From positions 1-31,347 of the forward strand of contig WTCH01000173.1 in NCBI GenBank assembly GCA_013138675.1: a stretch of DNA of 31,347 nt. The letters are read 5' to 3'. How positions within the stretch are numbered: position 1 is the first letter of the stretch; each line of letters opens with the position of its first letter. The position numbers and the translations under genes are program-made. Shown here piece after piece: positions 16,213-24,682 of the stretch. Source of the stretch: Woeseiaceae bacterium (GTDB taxonomy: Bacteria; Pseudomonadota; Gammaproteobacteria; Steroidobacterales; Woeseiaceae). The notes beneath the pieces are model-generated. The model worked only from the letters and a program-made list of their open reading frames with translations. It had not been told where the DNA came from and searched no databases.

Positions 16213-18135
16213 GTGAATGATCTGACCAAAAATATACTTGTCTTCGTCGTCATCATCGTCGTTTTACTGACTGTGGTGCAGGGTCTGTCTGGCGTCAGTG
16301 GCACACAGCCGCAGTCGAGGGACTACTCGGAATTTCTCAACCAGGTGCGGTCAGGCCAGGTCGAAAAGGTGGAGATCGAAGGCGAGATCGTCCGTTTTGG
16401 CAACGGTCAGTCACTCGCCTATTACACGATCAGCCCGGAGACCGATAACAACACGCTCATTGGCCTTCTCGATAAGAACGGTGTTCAGTTCAGCGCTGCC
16501 GAGCCCAAATCGCAAAGCCTGATTGGCCAGTTGCTGATCAGCTCCTTCCCGATACTATTATTGATCGGTGTCTGGATTTACTTCATGCGACAAATGCAGG
16601 GTGGCGGTGGCGGTCGTGGCGCCATGTCGTTTGGCAAGAGCAAAGCTCGACTCCTGGGTGAAGACCAGGTTGGAGTCACATTCGCGGACGTGGCCGGTGT
16701 TGAAGAGGCAAAAGCCGAGGTGTCGGAGGTTGTCGACTTCCTCAAGGATCCGAGCAAGTTCCAGCGACTCGGTGGCAAGATTCCAAAAGGCGTGCTCATG
16801 GTCGGCCCGCCGGGTACGGGTAAGACGCTGTTGGCCAGAGCGATTGCTGGCGAAGCCAAGGTACCGTTTTTCACAATTTCCGGTTCCGATTTCGTAGAGA
16901 TGTTCGTTGGTGTCGGTGCATCACGTGTACGCGACATGTTCGACCAGGCAAAGAAACAGGCGCCCTGCATAATTTTCATCGACGAGTTGGACGCTGTTGG
17001 CCGCCATCGCGGCGCCGGTCTCGGCGGTGGTCATGACGAACGCGAGCAGACGCTGAACCAGATGCTGGTCGAAATGGACGGATTCGAAGGCAGTGAAGGC
17101 ATTATTGTCATCGCGGCGACGAACCGCCCCGACGTACTCGATCCCGCATTGTTGCGACCTGGACGTTTTGACCGCCAGGTCGTGGTACCGCTGCCCGATG
17201 TTCGTGGTCGCGAGCAGATTCTCAAAGTTCACATGCGCAAGGTGCCGCTCGACGAGGACGTCAAGCCAAACCTTATTGCCCGTGGTACGCCTGGCTTCTC
17301 GGGGGCCGATCTTGCCAACCTGGTTAATGAAGCAGCGCTATTCGCTGCGCGCGCGAATCGTCGCGTGGTCAGCATGGATCAGTTCGAGAAGGCTAAAGAT
17401 AAAATCATGATGGGCGCCGAGCGCCGCTCGATGGTCATGAGCGAGAAAGAAAAGCTAAATACGGCTTACCACGAAGCGGGCCACGCTATTGTTGGCTACC
17501 TCATGCCTGAGCACGACCCTGTCTATAAGGTCACGATCATCCCGCGCGGACGTGCACTTGGCGTCACGATGTATCTTCCTGAGGAAGACCGCTACAGCAT
17601 GTCCAAGCAGCATCTTGAGAGCATGATTTCCAGCCTGTTTGGTGGCCGCATTGCGGAGGAGTTGATTCTCGGAGCATCGGGTGTCACGACCGGTGCGTCG
17701 AATGATATCGAAAGGGCAACCGAGATCGCCCGAAACATGGTCACTAAATGGGGCCTGTCCGAACGTCTCGGTCCGCTGACCTACAGCGAAGACGATGGTG
17801 AGGTATTCCTGGGTCGTTCGGTCACACAGCATAAGCAGGTGTCCGATGTCACGGCCCACGCAATCGACGAAGAAGTTCGCAATATCGTTGACGCAAATTA
17901 TTCAAATGCCAAGAAGCTCCTCGAGGAAAACGTCGACAAGCTGCACGCTATGGCGAAAGCGCTCATCAAGTACGAGACGCTCGGCGACAGCCAGATCAAG
18001 GACATCATGGAAGGTCGTGAGCCGCAGCCACCCGAAGACTGGGAGGACACGCCCGATTCGAGTGAGGACGAGGGATCTCCGAAGCCTGAAGCCGAGTCCA
18101 AGGGATCGATCGGCGGCCCCGCCAGCGAACACTAA
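16213..18135 (+). CDS. ftsH: ATP-dependent zinc metalloprotease FtsH
   Basis: A 640-residue inner-membrane AAA+ protease that degrades membrane proteins and regulators such as sigma-32 and LpxC in E. coli. Two membrane helices (about 7-25 and 105-123) flank a periplasmic domain. The AAA domain has Walker A GPPGTGKT at 198-205, Walker B IIFIDELD at 253-260 and the pore motif FVGVGASRVRDMF. The zinc site HEAGH is at 420-424. The C-terminus is acidic and Pro/Ser-rich. The start is GTG at 16213 with weak CGGA upstream; an ATG two bases earlier is followed at once by TGA. folP follows after 21 bases. Confidence 0.97.
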   Translation: MNDLTKNILVFVVIIVVLLTVVQGLSGVSGTQPQSRDYSEFLNQVRSGQVEKVEIEGEIVRFGNGQSLAYYTISPETDNNTLIGLLDKNGVQFSAAEPKSQSLIGQLLISSFPILLLIGVWIYFMRQMQGGGGGRGAMSFGKSKARLLGEDQVGVTFADVAGVEEAKAEVSEVVDFLKDPSKFQRLGGKIPKGVLMVGPPGTGKTLLARAIAGEAKVPFFTISGSDFVEMFVGVGASRVRDMFDQAKKQAPCIIFIDELDAVGRHRGAGLGGGHDEREQTLNQMLVEMDGFEGSEGIIVIAATNRPDVLDPALLRPGRFDRQVVVPLPDVRGREQILKVHMRKVPLDEDVKPNLIARGTPGFSGADLANLVNEAALFAARANRRVVSMDQFEKAKDKIMMGAERRSMVMSEKEKLNTAYHEAGHAIVGYLMPEHDPVYKVTIIPRGRALGVTMYLPEEDRYSMSKQHLESMISSLFGGRIAEELILGASGVTTGASNDIERATEIARNMVTKWGLSERLGPLTYSEDDGEVFLGRSVTQHKQVSDVTAHAIDEEVRNIVDANYSNAKKLLEENVDKLHAMAKALIKYETLGDSQIKDIMEGREPQPPEDWEDTPDSSEDEGSPKPEAESKGSIGGPASEH

Positions 18136-18156
18136 GTCGCGCCGCGGCGCAGCAGC

Positions 18157-18990
18157 ATGACCTTACATCTTGGCGCTATTTCGCTGGATTGCCCGGCTGT
18201 CATGGGCATTCTCAATACGACTCCCGACTCATTTTCTGACGGCGGCCGTTTCATGGCGCCGAGCGTGGCAATCATGCACGCAGAGCAAATGGCTGCGGCG
18301 GGTGCCGCCATCGTTGATGTTGGCGGGGAGTCCACGCGTCCAGGTGCCCAGGATGTTAGCGAGCAGGCGGAAATCGATCGGGTTGTACCTGTCATTGAGG
18401 CCATTCGTTCCGCGCTGGATGTGGCTATATCGGTGGATACCAGCAAGCCTGGTGTAATGCGTGCGGCCGTCGCCGCTGGCGCCACGATGATTAACGATGT
18501 TCGCGCACTGCGTGGCGAAGGCGCGCTGGAGGCTGCGGCCGAACTGCAACAAGCGGTTTGCCTGATGCACATGCAGGGTCAGCCGCGAACGATGCAGCAG
18601 GATCCTCAATATCACGACGTTGTGGCCGACGTCACACAGTTTCTGCGCGAGCGCGTGTCAGAATGCACTCAGGCCGGGATGGCCGAGGAATTGTTGGTTA
18701 TTGACCCCGGCTTCGGCTTTGGCAAAACGCCTGAAGACAATATCGAGCTGCTGGCGAATCTGCGACAATTGCAGGAGATTGGCCCACCGTTGCTGATTGG
18801 TGTTTCTCGCAAGTCGACACTCGGGATGTTAACGGGTCGTGAAGTGGATGAACGCCAGCCGGCGAGTGTGGCAGCAGCTGTGCTGGCAGTGGATCGCGGC
18901 GCCAGTATTGTCCGCGCGCACGACGTTGCGGAGACAGTTGATGCACTACGGGTCGCACGAGCAGTAATTGAATCGGATAAGAGAAGATGA
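18157..18990 (+). CDS. folP: Dihydropteroate synthase
   Basis: A 277-residue TIM-barrel enzyme that joins p-aminobenzoate to dihydropterin pyrophosphate in folate synthesis and is the sulfonamide target. Visible motifs are MGILNTTPDSFSDGG (pyrophosphate-binding loop), DVGGESTRPGA, SVDTSKPGVM, INDVRAL, LMHMQG, DPGFGFGKTPEDN and LIGVSRKST, with RAHDVAETVDALRV at the C-terminal end. The family order is complete. It lies between ftsH and glmM in the usual gammaproteobacterial order and overlaps glmM by ATGA. A 12-bp GC palindrome replaces any obvious ribosome-binding site in front of it, so coupling to ftsH translation is likely. Confidence 0.97.
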   Translation: MTLHLGAISLDCPAVMGILNTTPDSFSDGGRFMAPSVAIMHAEQMAAAGAAIVDVGGESTRPGAQDVSEQAEIDRVVPVIEAIRSALDVAISVDTSKPGVMRAAVAAGATMINDVRALRGEGALEAAAELQQAVCLMHMQGQPRTMQQDPQYHDVVADVTQFLRERVSECTQAGMAEELLVIDPGFGFGKTPEDNIELLANLRQLQEIGPPLLIGVSRKSTLGMLTGREVDERQPASVAAAVLAVDRGASIVRAHDVAETVDALRVARAVIESDKRR

Positions 18991-20321
18991 CTAAGCAGCA
19001 TTTCGGAACAGACGGAGTACGTGGCACGGTCGGTGCGGATCCAATGACGGCCGATTTTGCGATGCGCCTTGCCAGTGCGGCAGCGCAGGTGCTCGTGCCC
19101 GAGGGCGGGACAGTCGTCATCGGCAAGGACACGCGATTGTCCGGCTATATGTTCGAATCGGCGCTCGAGGCCGGATTCGTTGCGGCGGGGGCGGACGTGT
19201 TGCTGATCGGACCGTTGCCCACGCCCGGTATCGCGCACCTGACGCAGGTATTCGAGGCGGATCTGGGTGTTGTCATCTCCGCGTCGCACAATCCCTATGA
19301 TGACAATGGCATCAAGTTTTTCGACCGCTCAGGCTCGAAGCTCAGTGACGACATCGAGCGCGAGATCGAATTGAATCTGAAGAAGCCTGCAATTACGCTC
19401 GAATCGAGCAAGTTGGGCAAAGCCAAGCGAATTGATACCGCACGTATCCGATACCAGGAGTTTTGTGCCTCGACGTTTCCAGAGGATCTGAAACTCGACG
19501 GCGTCAAGGTGGTTTTCGATGGCGCGAATGGCGCTGGCTACAAGGTGGGCCCGCGAACGCTCGCTCACCTCGGGGCTGAAGTCATTCCAATTGGTTGTTC
19601 GCCGAACGGCACGAATATTAATGACCGCTGCGGGTCCACGAGTCCTGAGTTGCTGCAGATGACGGTTCCGGCTGTTAAGGCAGACGTTGGCGTTGCGCTC
19701 GACGGTGATGGTGATCGCGTTGTCATGGTGGATGAGCGCGGCGAGTTAGTCGATGGCGACCAGTTGCTCTACATCCTGGCGACGGCGCGGCAGCGCGACG
19801 GGCTTCTCAAGGGCCCGGTCGTCGGTACGGTAATGAGTAATCTGGGCCTCGAGAACGCGCTCAAGGCCGAGAATATCGAGTTTCGACGGGCAAACGTTGG
19901 CGATCGATACGTGCTGGAGGCGCTTAGGGAAACGGGCGGCATCATCGGTGGCGAGACGTCGGGCCACATGATTGTTCTCGACCGGACCACGACGGGTGAT
20001 GGCCTGGTTTGCGCATTACAGGTCCTCGCGGTGATGAAACAGACCGGGAAATCCTTGTCGGAGCTTGCTGCGGGGATGCCCAAGTATCCGCAGACCATGC
20101 TCAATGTGCGTACCGATAAGAAGCTCGACCCAGGCACTTCGTCGGCCATCCAGGAGGCTGTTGTTGCGGCCGAAGAGGAGCTCAAGGAGACGGGCCGGGT
20201 TGTATTACGGGCGTCCGGCACAGAGCCGGTCATCCGTGTGATGGTGGAGGGCGAGAACGAAGACCAGGTTATCGCGCTCGCGAAGCGGCTTGCGAAGGTC
20301 GTGGCTGAGGCAGCCACCTGA
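18987..20321 (+). CDS. glmM: Phosphoglucosamine mutase
   Basis: A 444-residue enzyme converting glucosamine-6-phosphate to glucosamine-1-phosphate on the way to UDP-GlcNAc, peptidoglycan and LPS. It begins FGTDGVRGTVG. The phosphoserine loop SASHNP has its reactive serine at S100. The metal loop DGDGDRVVMVD and the sugar-binding GGETSGHM are present, as is the phosphate-binding RASGTEPVIRVM near the end. It shares ATGA with the folP stop, so the two are translationally coupled. A spacer of 92 bases with a candidate promoter separates it from tpiA. Confidence 0.98.
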   Translation: MTKQHFGTDGVRGTVGADPMTADFAMRLASAAAQVLVPEGGTVVIGKDTRLSGYMFESALEAGFVAAGADVLLIGPLPTPGIAHLTQVFEADLGVVISASHNPYDDNGIKFFDRSGSKLSDDIEREIELNLKKPAITLESSKLGKAKRIDTARIRYQEFCASTFPEDLKLDGVKVVFDGANGAGYKVGPRTLAHLGAEVIPIGCSPNGTNINDRCGSTSPELLQMTVPAVKADVGVALDGDGDRVVMVDERGELVDGDQLLYILATARQRDGLLKGPVVGTVMSNLGLENALKAENIEFRRANVGDRYVLEALRETGGIIGGETSGHMIVLDRTTTGDGLVCALQVLAVMKQTGKSLSELAAGMPKYPQTMLNVRTDKKLDPGTSSAIQEAVVAAEEELKETGRVVLRASGTEPVIRVMVEGENEDQVIALAKRLAKVVAEAAT

Positions 20322-20354
20322 GTCAAAAAGCCCTGATTTCATACCCTTTTCGCG

Positions 20355-20383
20355 TTGATTTGCCGGGGTAGCCTCGGTATCCT
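20355..20383 (+). promoter_or_regulatory. Candidate sigma-70 promoter for tpiA-secG-tRNA-Leu
   Basis: TTGATT (20355-20360) and TATCCT (20378-20383) are 17 bases apart, each matching 4 of 6 consensus bases, and are followed by a GC-rich discriminator TGCGCGCC. It lies in the 92-base glmM-tpiA gap, 31 bases before the tpiA ATG. The match is moderate. Confidence 0.42.
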
Positions 20384-20413
20384 TGCGCGCCTTTTAAATC
20401 TGCGGACAAAACA

Positions 20414-21172
20414 ATGCGCAACACCCTCGTTGCCGGCAACTGGAAAATGAATGGCGATATGGCCGGCAACCATGAATTGGTTGTGGGCATAGTCGCCGGT
20501 GCGCCCGATACGGATCGCGTCAAGCTCCTGATTTGCCCGCCATTTCCTTATCTTGCTGCCATGGCGCAGGCAACAGCGGGCAGCACGGTAGCCGTTGGGG
20601 CGCAGAGCGTGTCGGAGCATGAGTCAGGGGCCTACACCGGTGAGGTGGCGCCGCAGATGCTGCTCGATTGCGGCTGTGAATACGCCATCGTCGGTCATTC
20701 GGAGCGGCGCGCGCTGTACTTTGAGTCTAGCGCGGCTGTTGCCGGCAAGTTCAAGGCAGCCCTGGAGGCTGGATTGAAGCCAATTCTGTGCGTCGGCGAG
20801 TCGCTCGAAGAGCGTGAGGCCGGCAGCACGGAAGCCGTCATCGATGAGCAGTTGAATGCCGTGCTCGACAGCGTCGGCATTGCAGGATTAAAGACCGCGG
20901 TCATTGCCTACGAGCCCGTCTGGGCGATCGGAACGGGCATGACAGCAACACCAGAGCAGGCACAGGATGTGCATAGGCACATCCGCGACGTGTTGGCGGG
21001 TCACGACGCCGCGATCGCAGAATCGACACAGATTCTGTACGGCGGCAGTATGAAAGGTGAAAATGCGGCTGGCTTGCTCGCCATGCCCGATATCGATGGC
21101 GGACTGATAGGCGGTGCGTCACTCAAGTCAGCAGATTTTCTGGCGATTGCTGAAGCAGCCGCCCAAGGTTGA
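20414..21172 (+). CDS. tpiA: Triosephosphate isomerase
   Basis: A 252-residue TIM-barrel glycolytic enzyme interconverting dihydroxyacetone phosphate and glyceraldehyde-3-phosphate. The catalytic residues are in place: K11 in GNWKMNG, H95 in IVGHSERR and E167 in AYEPVWAIGTG. The flexible loop over the active site (VWAIGTGMTAT) and the phosphate-binding ILYGGSMKGENA and GGLIGGASL are intact. It precedes secG by 7 bases, the usual gammaproteobacterial order. The ribosome-binding site is weak (GCGGA). Confidence 0.98.
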   Translation: MRNTLVAGNWKMNGDMAGNHELVVGIVAGAPDTDRVKLLICPPFPYLAAMAQATAGSTVAVGAQSVSEHESGAYTGEVAPQMLLDCGCEYAIVGHSERRALYFESSAAVAGKFKAALEAGLKPILCVGESLEEREAGSTEAVIDEQLNAVLDSVGIAGLKTAVIAYEPVWAIGTGMTATPEQAQDVHRHIRDVLAGHDAAIAESTQILYGGSMKGENAAGLLAMPDIDGGLIGGASLKSADFLAIAEAAAQG

Positions 21173-21179
21173 GACACAG

Positions 21180-21623
21180 ATGGAAGATATTCAAAAGATC
21201 GTATTGATCGTTCACACAGTGATTGCTCTTGGCATCATTGCGCTCGTATTGCTGCAACGTGGCAAAGGCGCGGATGCAGGTGCTGCGTTTGGTGCAGGTG
21301 CCTCCGGCACCGTCTTCGGTGCCCGCGGCTCGGGCAGCTTTTTCTCGCGCGCAACGGCAGTTCTCGCAACGGCATTCTTCGCATCCAGCCTGACATTGGC
21401 ATACCTCAGTAGCCAGCGCTCCGTCGAGCCCGAAAGTGTGCTCGAGGGGACCCCGGCCATCGAGGAGACAGTGGACGAAGCGCCGGCTGAAGATCTGGCT
21501 ATCCCTGATGCCGATATGCCAGCACTAGACTCGTCGGACGACGCGGAGCTGGCTCCGGCAATTGATGGCGATATGCCGACCCTCGAAGAGGAAGTACCTG
21601 TCCTGGAAGAAGAGGGCCAGTAG
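21180..21623 (+). CDS. secG: Protein translocase subunit SecG with a long acidic tail
   Basis: A 147-residue SecG, the small inner-membrane subunit of SecYEG that assists preprotein export. The first 80 or so residues match the family: an N-terminal membrane helix (IVLIVHTVIALGIIALVLLQRGKGADAG), the Gly/Ala-rich loop FGAGASGTVFGARGSGSFFSRAT, and a second helix (AVLATAFFASSLTLAYLSS). The remaining 60 or so residues are an acidic Pro-rich tail with loosely repeated DADMPALD, DGDMPTLE and EEVPVLEEE units, which E. coli SecG (about 110 residues) lacks. The start is placed at the family N-terminus; an upstream in-frame ATG at 21114 falls inside tpiA. The next gene is tRNA-Leu. Confidence 0.93.
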   Translation: MEDIQKIVLIVHTVIALGIIALVLLQRGKGADAGAAFGAGASGTVFGARGSGSFFSRATAVLATAFFASSLTLAYLSSQRSVEPESVLEGTPAIEETVDEAPAEDLAIPDADMPALDSSDDAELAPAIDGDMPTLEEEVPVLEEEGQ

Positions 21624-21648
21624 GTCCGACAGGCAGTAAATGAGTAAC

Positions 21649-21733
21649 GCTCTGGTGGTGGAATTGGTAGACACGCTGTCTTGAGGGGGCAGTGGCGTAA
21701 GCCGTGCGAGTTCGAGTCTCGCCCAGAGCACCA
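21649..21733 (+). tRNA. tRNA-Leu (anticodon GAG)
   Basis: An 85-base class II tRNA with CCA encoded. The acceptor stem GCTCTGG (21649-21655) pairs fully with CCAGAGC (21723-21729), followed by ACCA. The anticodon stem CTGTC (21676-21680) and GGCAG (21688-21692) encloses loop TTGAGGG with anticodon GAG at 21683-21685, reading CUC and CUU. The long variable arm and the T loop TTCGAGT are present. It follows secG by 25 bases, as leuU does in E. coli, so it is probably cut out of a secG transcript. Confidence 0.97.
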
Positions 21734-21791
21734 ATCACTTCATTTTTGTAACGCGTATGCCCGCCAAGGGTGTATTCAGAGTGCGTCACAC

Positions 21792-21800
21792 TGATACAAT
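21792..21800 (+). promoter_or_regulatory. Candidate extended -10 promoter of the nuo operon
   Basis: TGATACAAT is an extended -10 element (TG, one base, TACAAT with 5 of 6 consensus bases) followed by the discriminator GCGCGCAC. It lies 43 bases before the nuoA ATG in the 110-base gap after tRNA-Leu. No good -35 hexamer is present at 16-18 bases, which is tolerated by extended -10 promoters. Confidence 0.45.
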
Positions 21801-21843
21801 GCGCGCACTTTAGGGTTGGCACGAAGCTAGATCTCAGTCAAAA

Positions 21844-22200
21844 ATGCTTCAAGAATATTTTCCCATTCTGGTTTTTCTCGGCGTTGCTGCGGGCATTGGG
21901 CTGTTATTGCTCGGCCTCGGCTTTCTGATCGGTACCGGTAGCAAGGACGACAACAAGTTGTCTCCTTACGAATGCGGCTTCGAGGCCTTTGAAGAGTCGC
22001 GCAGCAAATTCGATGTACGTTATTACCTGGTCGCCATTCTATTCATTATTTTTGATCTTGAGATTGCATTCCTTTTTCCATGGGCCGTTTCCCTGGACAC
22101 GGTGGGACACTTTGGCCTGATTTCGATGGGCCTGTTCCTGGCGATTCTCGTCGTCGGCTTCATCTATGAGTGGAAGAAAGGAGCTCTCGAGTGGGACTAG
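21844..22200 (+). CDS. nuoA: NADH-quinone oxidoreductase subunit A
   Basis: A 118-residue membrane subunit of complex I, which couples NADH oxidation and quinone reduction to proton pumping. Three hydrophobic helices are visible (about 8-30, 61-82 and 88-110). The conserved loop SPYECGFEAFEESRSKFDVRYYLVAILF between helices 1 and 2 contains the Cys used as a marker of the quinone-site loop, and FDLEIAFLFPWA follows. It is first in the nuo operon and overlaps the nuoB start by 10 bases. Confidence 0.97.
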   Translation: MLQEYFPILVFLGVAAGIGLLLLGLGFLIGTGSKDDNKLSPYECGFEAFEESRSKFDVRYYLVAILFIIFDLEIAFLFPWAVSLDTVGHFGLISMGLFLAILVVGFIYEWKKGALEWD

Positions 22201-22724
22201 CGAAGACAGCGGAGATAGCGCCAGGTGACGTGAAGAACGGCGCGCACGCGGCCTGCGAAAGTCTTCAGCAGAAGGGCTTTGTCGTAAGCTCCGTTGATGC
22301 CGTCATGAACTGGGCGCGAACCGGCTCGCTGTGGCCGATGACGTTTGGCCTGGCTTGTTGTGCTGTTGAAATGATGCAGGCAGGAGCGTCGCGTTACGAC
22401 CTCGATCGCTTCGGCATTATTTTCCGCCCGAGCCCGCGGCAGTCAGATTGCATGATTGTTGCCGGCACCCTGACGAACAAGATGGCGCCCGCGCTGCGCA
22501 AGGTTTATGACCAGATGCCAGAGCCGCGTTGGGTCGTCTCGATGGGATCATGCGCCAATGGCGGTGGCTACTACCATTACTCTTATTCAGTGGTGCGGGG
22601 TTGTGACCGCATCGTTCCTGTTGATGTCTATGTGCCGGGCTGCCCACCTACGGCGGAAGCCCTGATCTACGGGCTTATGCAGCTTCAAAACAAGATTCGC
22701 CGCACGAGTACGATAGCAAGATAA
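22191..22724 (+). CDS. nuoB: NADH-quinone oxidoreductase subunit B
   Basis: A 177-residue peripheral subunit that holds cluster N2, the last iron-sulfur cluster before quinone. The ligands are visible at C56 and C57 (FGLACCAVEM), C121 (MGSCANGGGYY) and C151 (VPGCPPTAEAL). I chose GTG at 22191 because GGAG (22180-22183) stands 7 bases before it; the upstream ATG at 22170 has no such site and would add unrelated residues. Overlap with nuoA suggests translational coupling. The C-terminal residues after QNKIRR are not conserved. Confidence 0.96.
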   Translation: MGLAKTAEIAPGDVKNGAHAACESLQQKGFVVSSVDAVMNWARTGSLWPMTFGLACCAVEMMQAGASRYDLDRFGIIFRPSPRQSDCMIVAGTLTNKMAPALRKVYDQMPEPRWVVSMGSCANGGGYYHYSYSVVRGCDRIVPVDVYVPGCPPTAEALIYGLMQLQNKIRRTSTIAR

Positions 22725-22734
22725 AAATAAAGAA

Positions 22735-23436
22735 ATGACGGATCGGTACGAGACATTGGCCGCTCGGATAGACGAGCGCTTCGGCGAGCAGGTGACCCGC
22801 GTGGCGTCAATCTGTGGCGAGCTTACCTATGAGGTGGACAAGGGCGACCTGCACGCCGTAGCGACATCGTTGCGCAACGAGGGTGAATTCGGATTCGAGA
22901 TGCTCGTCGATGTCTGCGGTGTCGACTACCTGAGTTACGGTCGTGCCGAGTGGGCGACATCGAGTGCCACCGGCACGGGCTTCAGTCGCGGCGTTGAAAG
23001 AGAGCCCGTGATCCTGGATGAGTCCGATGAATTTGATCCGAAACGCTTTGCCGTCGTCTACCACCTGTTGTCCATCCATCACAATATTCGTTTGCGGCTG
23101 CGGGCATTCACCGGCACCGACAATCCGCCAATGATCCGCTCGGTCGTCGACATTTGGAATGGCGCCAACTGGTTTGAGCGCGAAGTGTTCGACATGTTCG
23201 GGATCCTGTTTGTCGGGCACCCGGACCTGCGCCGCATCCTCACTGACTACGGCTTCATCGGGCACCCATTCCGCAAGGACTTTCCGCTGATTGGCAATGT
23301 GGAGGTGAGCTACGATGCCGAGAAAGGCCGCGTAGCCTATCAGCCCGTTAGTATCGAGCCGCGCACGCTGGTACCGCGCGTGATTCGCGATGACAATCGC
23401 TACTCCGAAGACCTCAAGGACCGCGTCGATGGCTGA
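22735..23436 (+). CDS. nuoC: NADH-quinone oxidoreductase subunit C
   Basis: A 233-residue 30-kDa-type subunit of the peripheral arm. The core is recognisable in MLVDVCGVDYLSYG, FAVVYHLLSIHHNIRLRLRAF, and the signature region NWFEREVFDMFGILFVGHPDLRRILTDYGF followed by GHPFRKDFPL. Between DYLSYG and FAVVYHLL there is an extra stretch of about 40 residues (AEWATSSATGTGFSRGVERE and onward) that I associate with some gammaproteobacterial NuoC proteins. It is separate from nuoD, unlike the fused nuoCD of E. coli. Its end overlaps nuoD by 8 bases. Confidence 0.96.
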   Translation: MTDRYETLAARIDERFGEQVTRVASICGELTYEVDKGDLHAVATSLRNEGEFGFEMLVDVCGVDYLSYGRAEWATSSATGTGFSRGVEREPVILDESDEFDPKRFAVVYHLLSIHHNIRLRLRAFTGTDNPPMIRSVVDIWNGANWFEREVFDMFGILFVGHPDLRRILTDYGFIGHPFRKDFPLIGNVEVSYDAEKGRVAYQPVSIEPRTLVPRVIRDDNRYSEDLKDRVDG

Positions 23437-24682
23437 AATCCAGAGCTATACGATGAATTTCGGTCCGCAGCATCCCGCAGCGCACGGTGTGCTGCGCCTG
23501 GTGCTCGAGCTGGAAGGCGAGGTCATTCAGCGCGCCGACCCGCACGTCGGCCTCCTGCATCGAGGCACGGAAAAGCTGGCCGAATCCAAGCCCTATAACC
23601 AGACAATCGGTTACATGGATCGCCTCGACTACGTGTCGATGATGTGCAATGAGCACGCCTACGTCATGGCGATTGAGAAAATGCTTGGCGTTGAAGTGCC
23701 CATTCGTGCGCAGTACATCCGCGTGATGTTCGACGAGGTTACGAGGATTCTGAATCACCTGCTGTGGCTGGCAGGACACGGGCTCGACATTGGCGCGATG
23801 ACGATGTTCCTGTACTGCTTCCGCGAGCGTGAGGACCTTATGGACTGCTATGAAGCGGTCTCGGGTACACGCATGCATGCGACGTACTATCGGCCGGGCG
23901 GCGTGTATCGGGATTTGCCCGATTCGATGCCGAAGTACCAGGAATCGAAATTCCGCAGCAAGAAAGAAATCGATCGCCTGAACTCAATCCGTGAAGGATC
24001 GTTGCTCGACTTCCTCGAGGCGTTTACGGAGAAGTTTCCAGGTTGTGTCGACGAGTACGAGACGCTGTTGACGGACAATCGCATCTGGAAACAGCGTACG
24101 GTAAATATCGCAGTGGTATCTCCGGAACGTGCCATGCAACTGGGCTTCACGGGACCAATGTTGCGTGGCTCCGGCGTCGAGTGGGACTTGCGCAAGAAAC
24201 AGCCTTACGAGGTCTACGACAAAATGGACTTCGACATACCAGTCGGCCTCAATGGTGACTGTTATGACCGTTACCTTGTTCGCATCGAAGAAATGCGTCA
24301 GTCCAATCGCATCATCAAACAATGCATCGACTGGCTTCGCGAAAATTCCGGTCCGGTGATGGTTGACGACCACAAGGTGGTCGCTCCGACACGCGTCGAA
24401 ATGAAAGACGACATGGAATCGCTGATTCATCACTTCAAGTTGTTTACCGAAGGGTATTGCGTACCGGAAGGTGAGGCGTATGCCGCGGTTGAGCATCCAA
24501 AAGGCGAGTTCGGTATTTACATTGTGTCGGACGGCGCCAACAAACCTTACCGTGTGAAAATTCGTGCGCCGGGTTTTGCGCACCTGTCAGCGATGTCAGA
24601 AATGGTCGAGGGACATATGCTCGCCGACGTCGTTGCTGTTATCGGCACACAGGACATCGTGTTCGGGGAGGTGGATCGATGA
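23429..24682 (+). CDS. nuoD: NADH-quinone oxidoreductase subunit D
   Basis: A 417-residue 49-kDa-type subunit related to the large subunit of NiFe hydrogenases; with NuoB it forms the quinone site. It begins TMNFGPQHPAAHGVLRLVLELEGE, including the quinone-site histidine loop, continues through HVGLLHRGTEKLAE and ARYIR-type segments, and ends DIVFGEVDR. The ATG at 23429 is preceded by AAGGA (23416-23420); an earlier ATG-type start at 23390 would lie within nuoC and is not family-like. The stop shares ATGA with nuoE. Confidence 0.97.
   Translation: MAEIQSYTMNFGPQHPAAHGVLRLVLELEGEVIQRADPHVGLLHRGTEKLAESKPYNQTIGYMDRLDYVSMMCNEHAYVMAIEKMLGVEVPIRAQYIRVMFDEVTRILNHLLWLAGHGLDIGAMTMFLYCFREREDLMDCYEAVSGTRMHATYYRPGGVYRDLPDSMPKYQESKFRSKKEIDRLNSIREGSLLDFLEAFTEKFPGCVDEYETLLTDNRIWKQRTVNIAVVSPERAMQLGFTGPMLRGSGVEWDLRKKQPYEVYDKMDFDIPVGLNGDCYDRYLVRIEEMRQSNRIIKQCIDWLRENSGPVMVDDHKVVAPTRVEMKDDMESLIHHFKLFTEGYCVPEGEAYAAVEHPKGEFGIYIVSDGANKPYRVKIRAPGFAHLSAMSEMVEGHMLADVVAVIGTQDIVFGEVDR

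Noticed and set aside
18139..18150. GCGCCGCGGCGC palindrome in the ftsH-folP gap, considered as terminator or operator.
   Set aside because: No loop and no T-run, and the genes are in one operon order; short GC palindromes arise easily in this composition.
20363..20377. Short hairpin CCGGGG/CCTCGG between glmM and tpiA, considered as a terminator.
   Set aside because: Three-base loop, a G-U pair and no T-tract; the same bases form the spacer of a better supported promoter.
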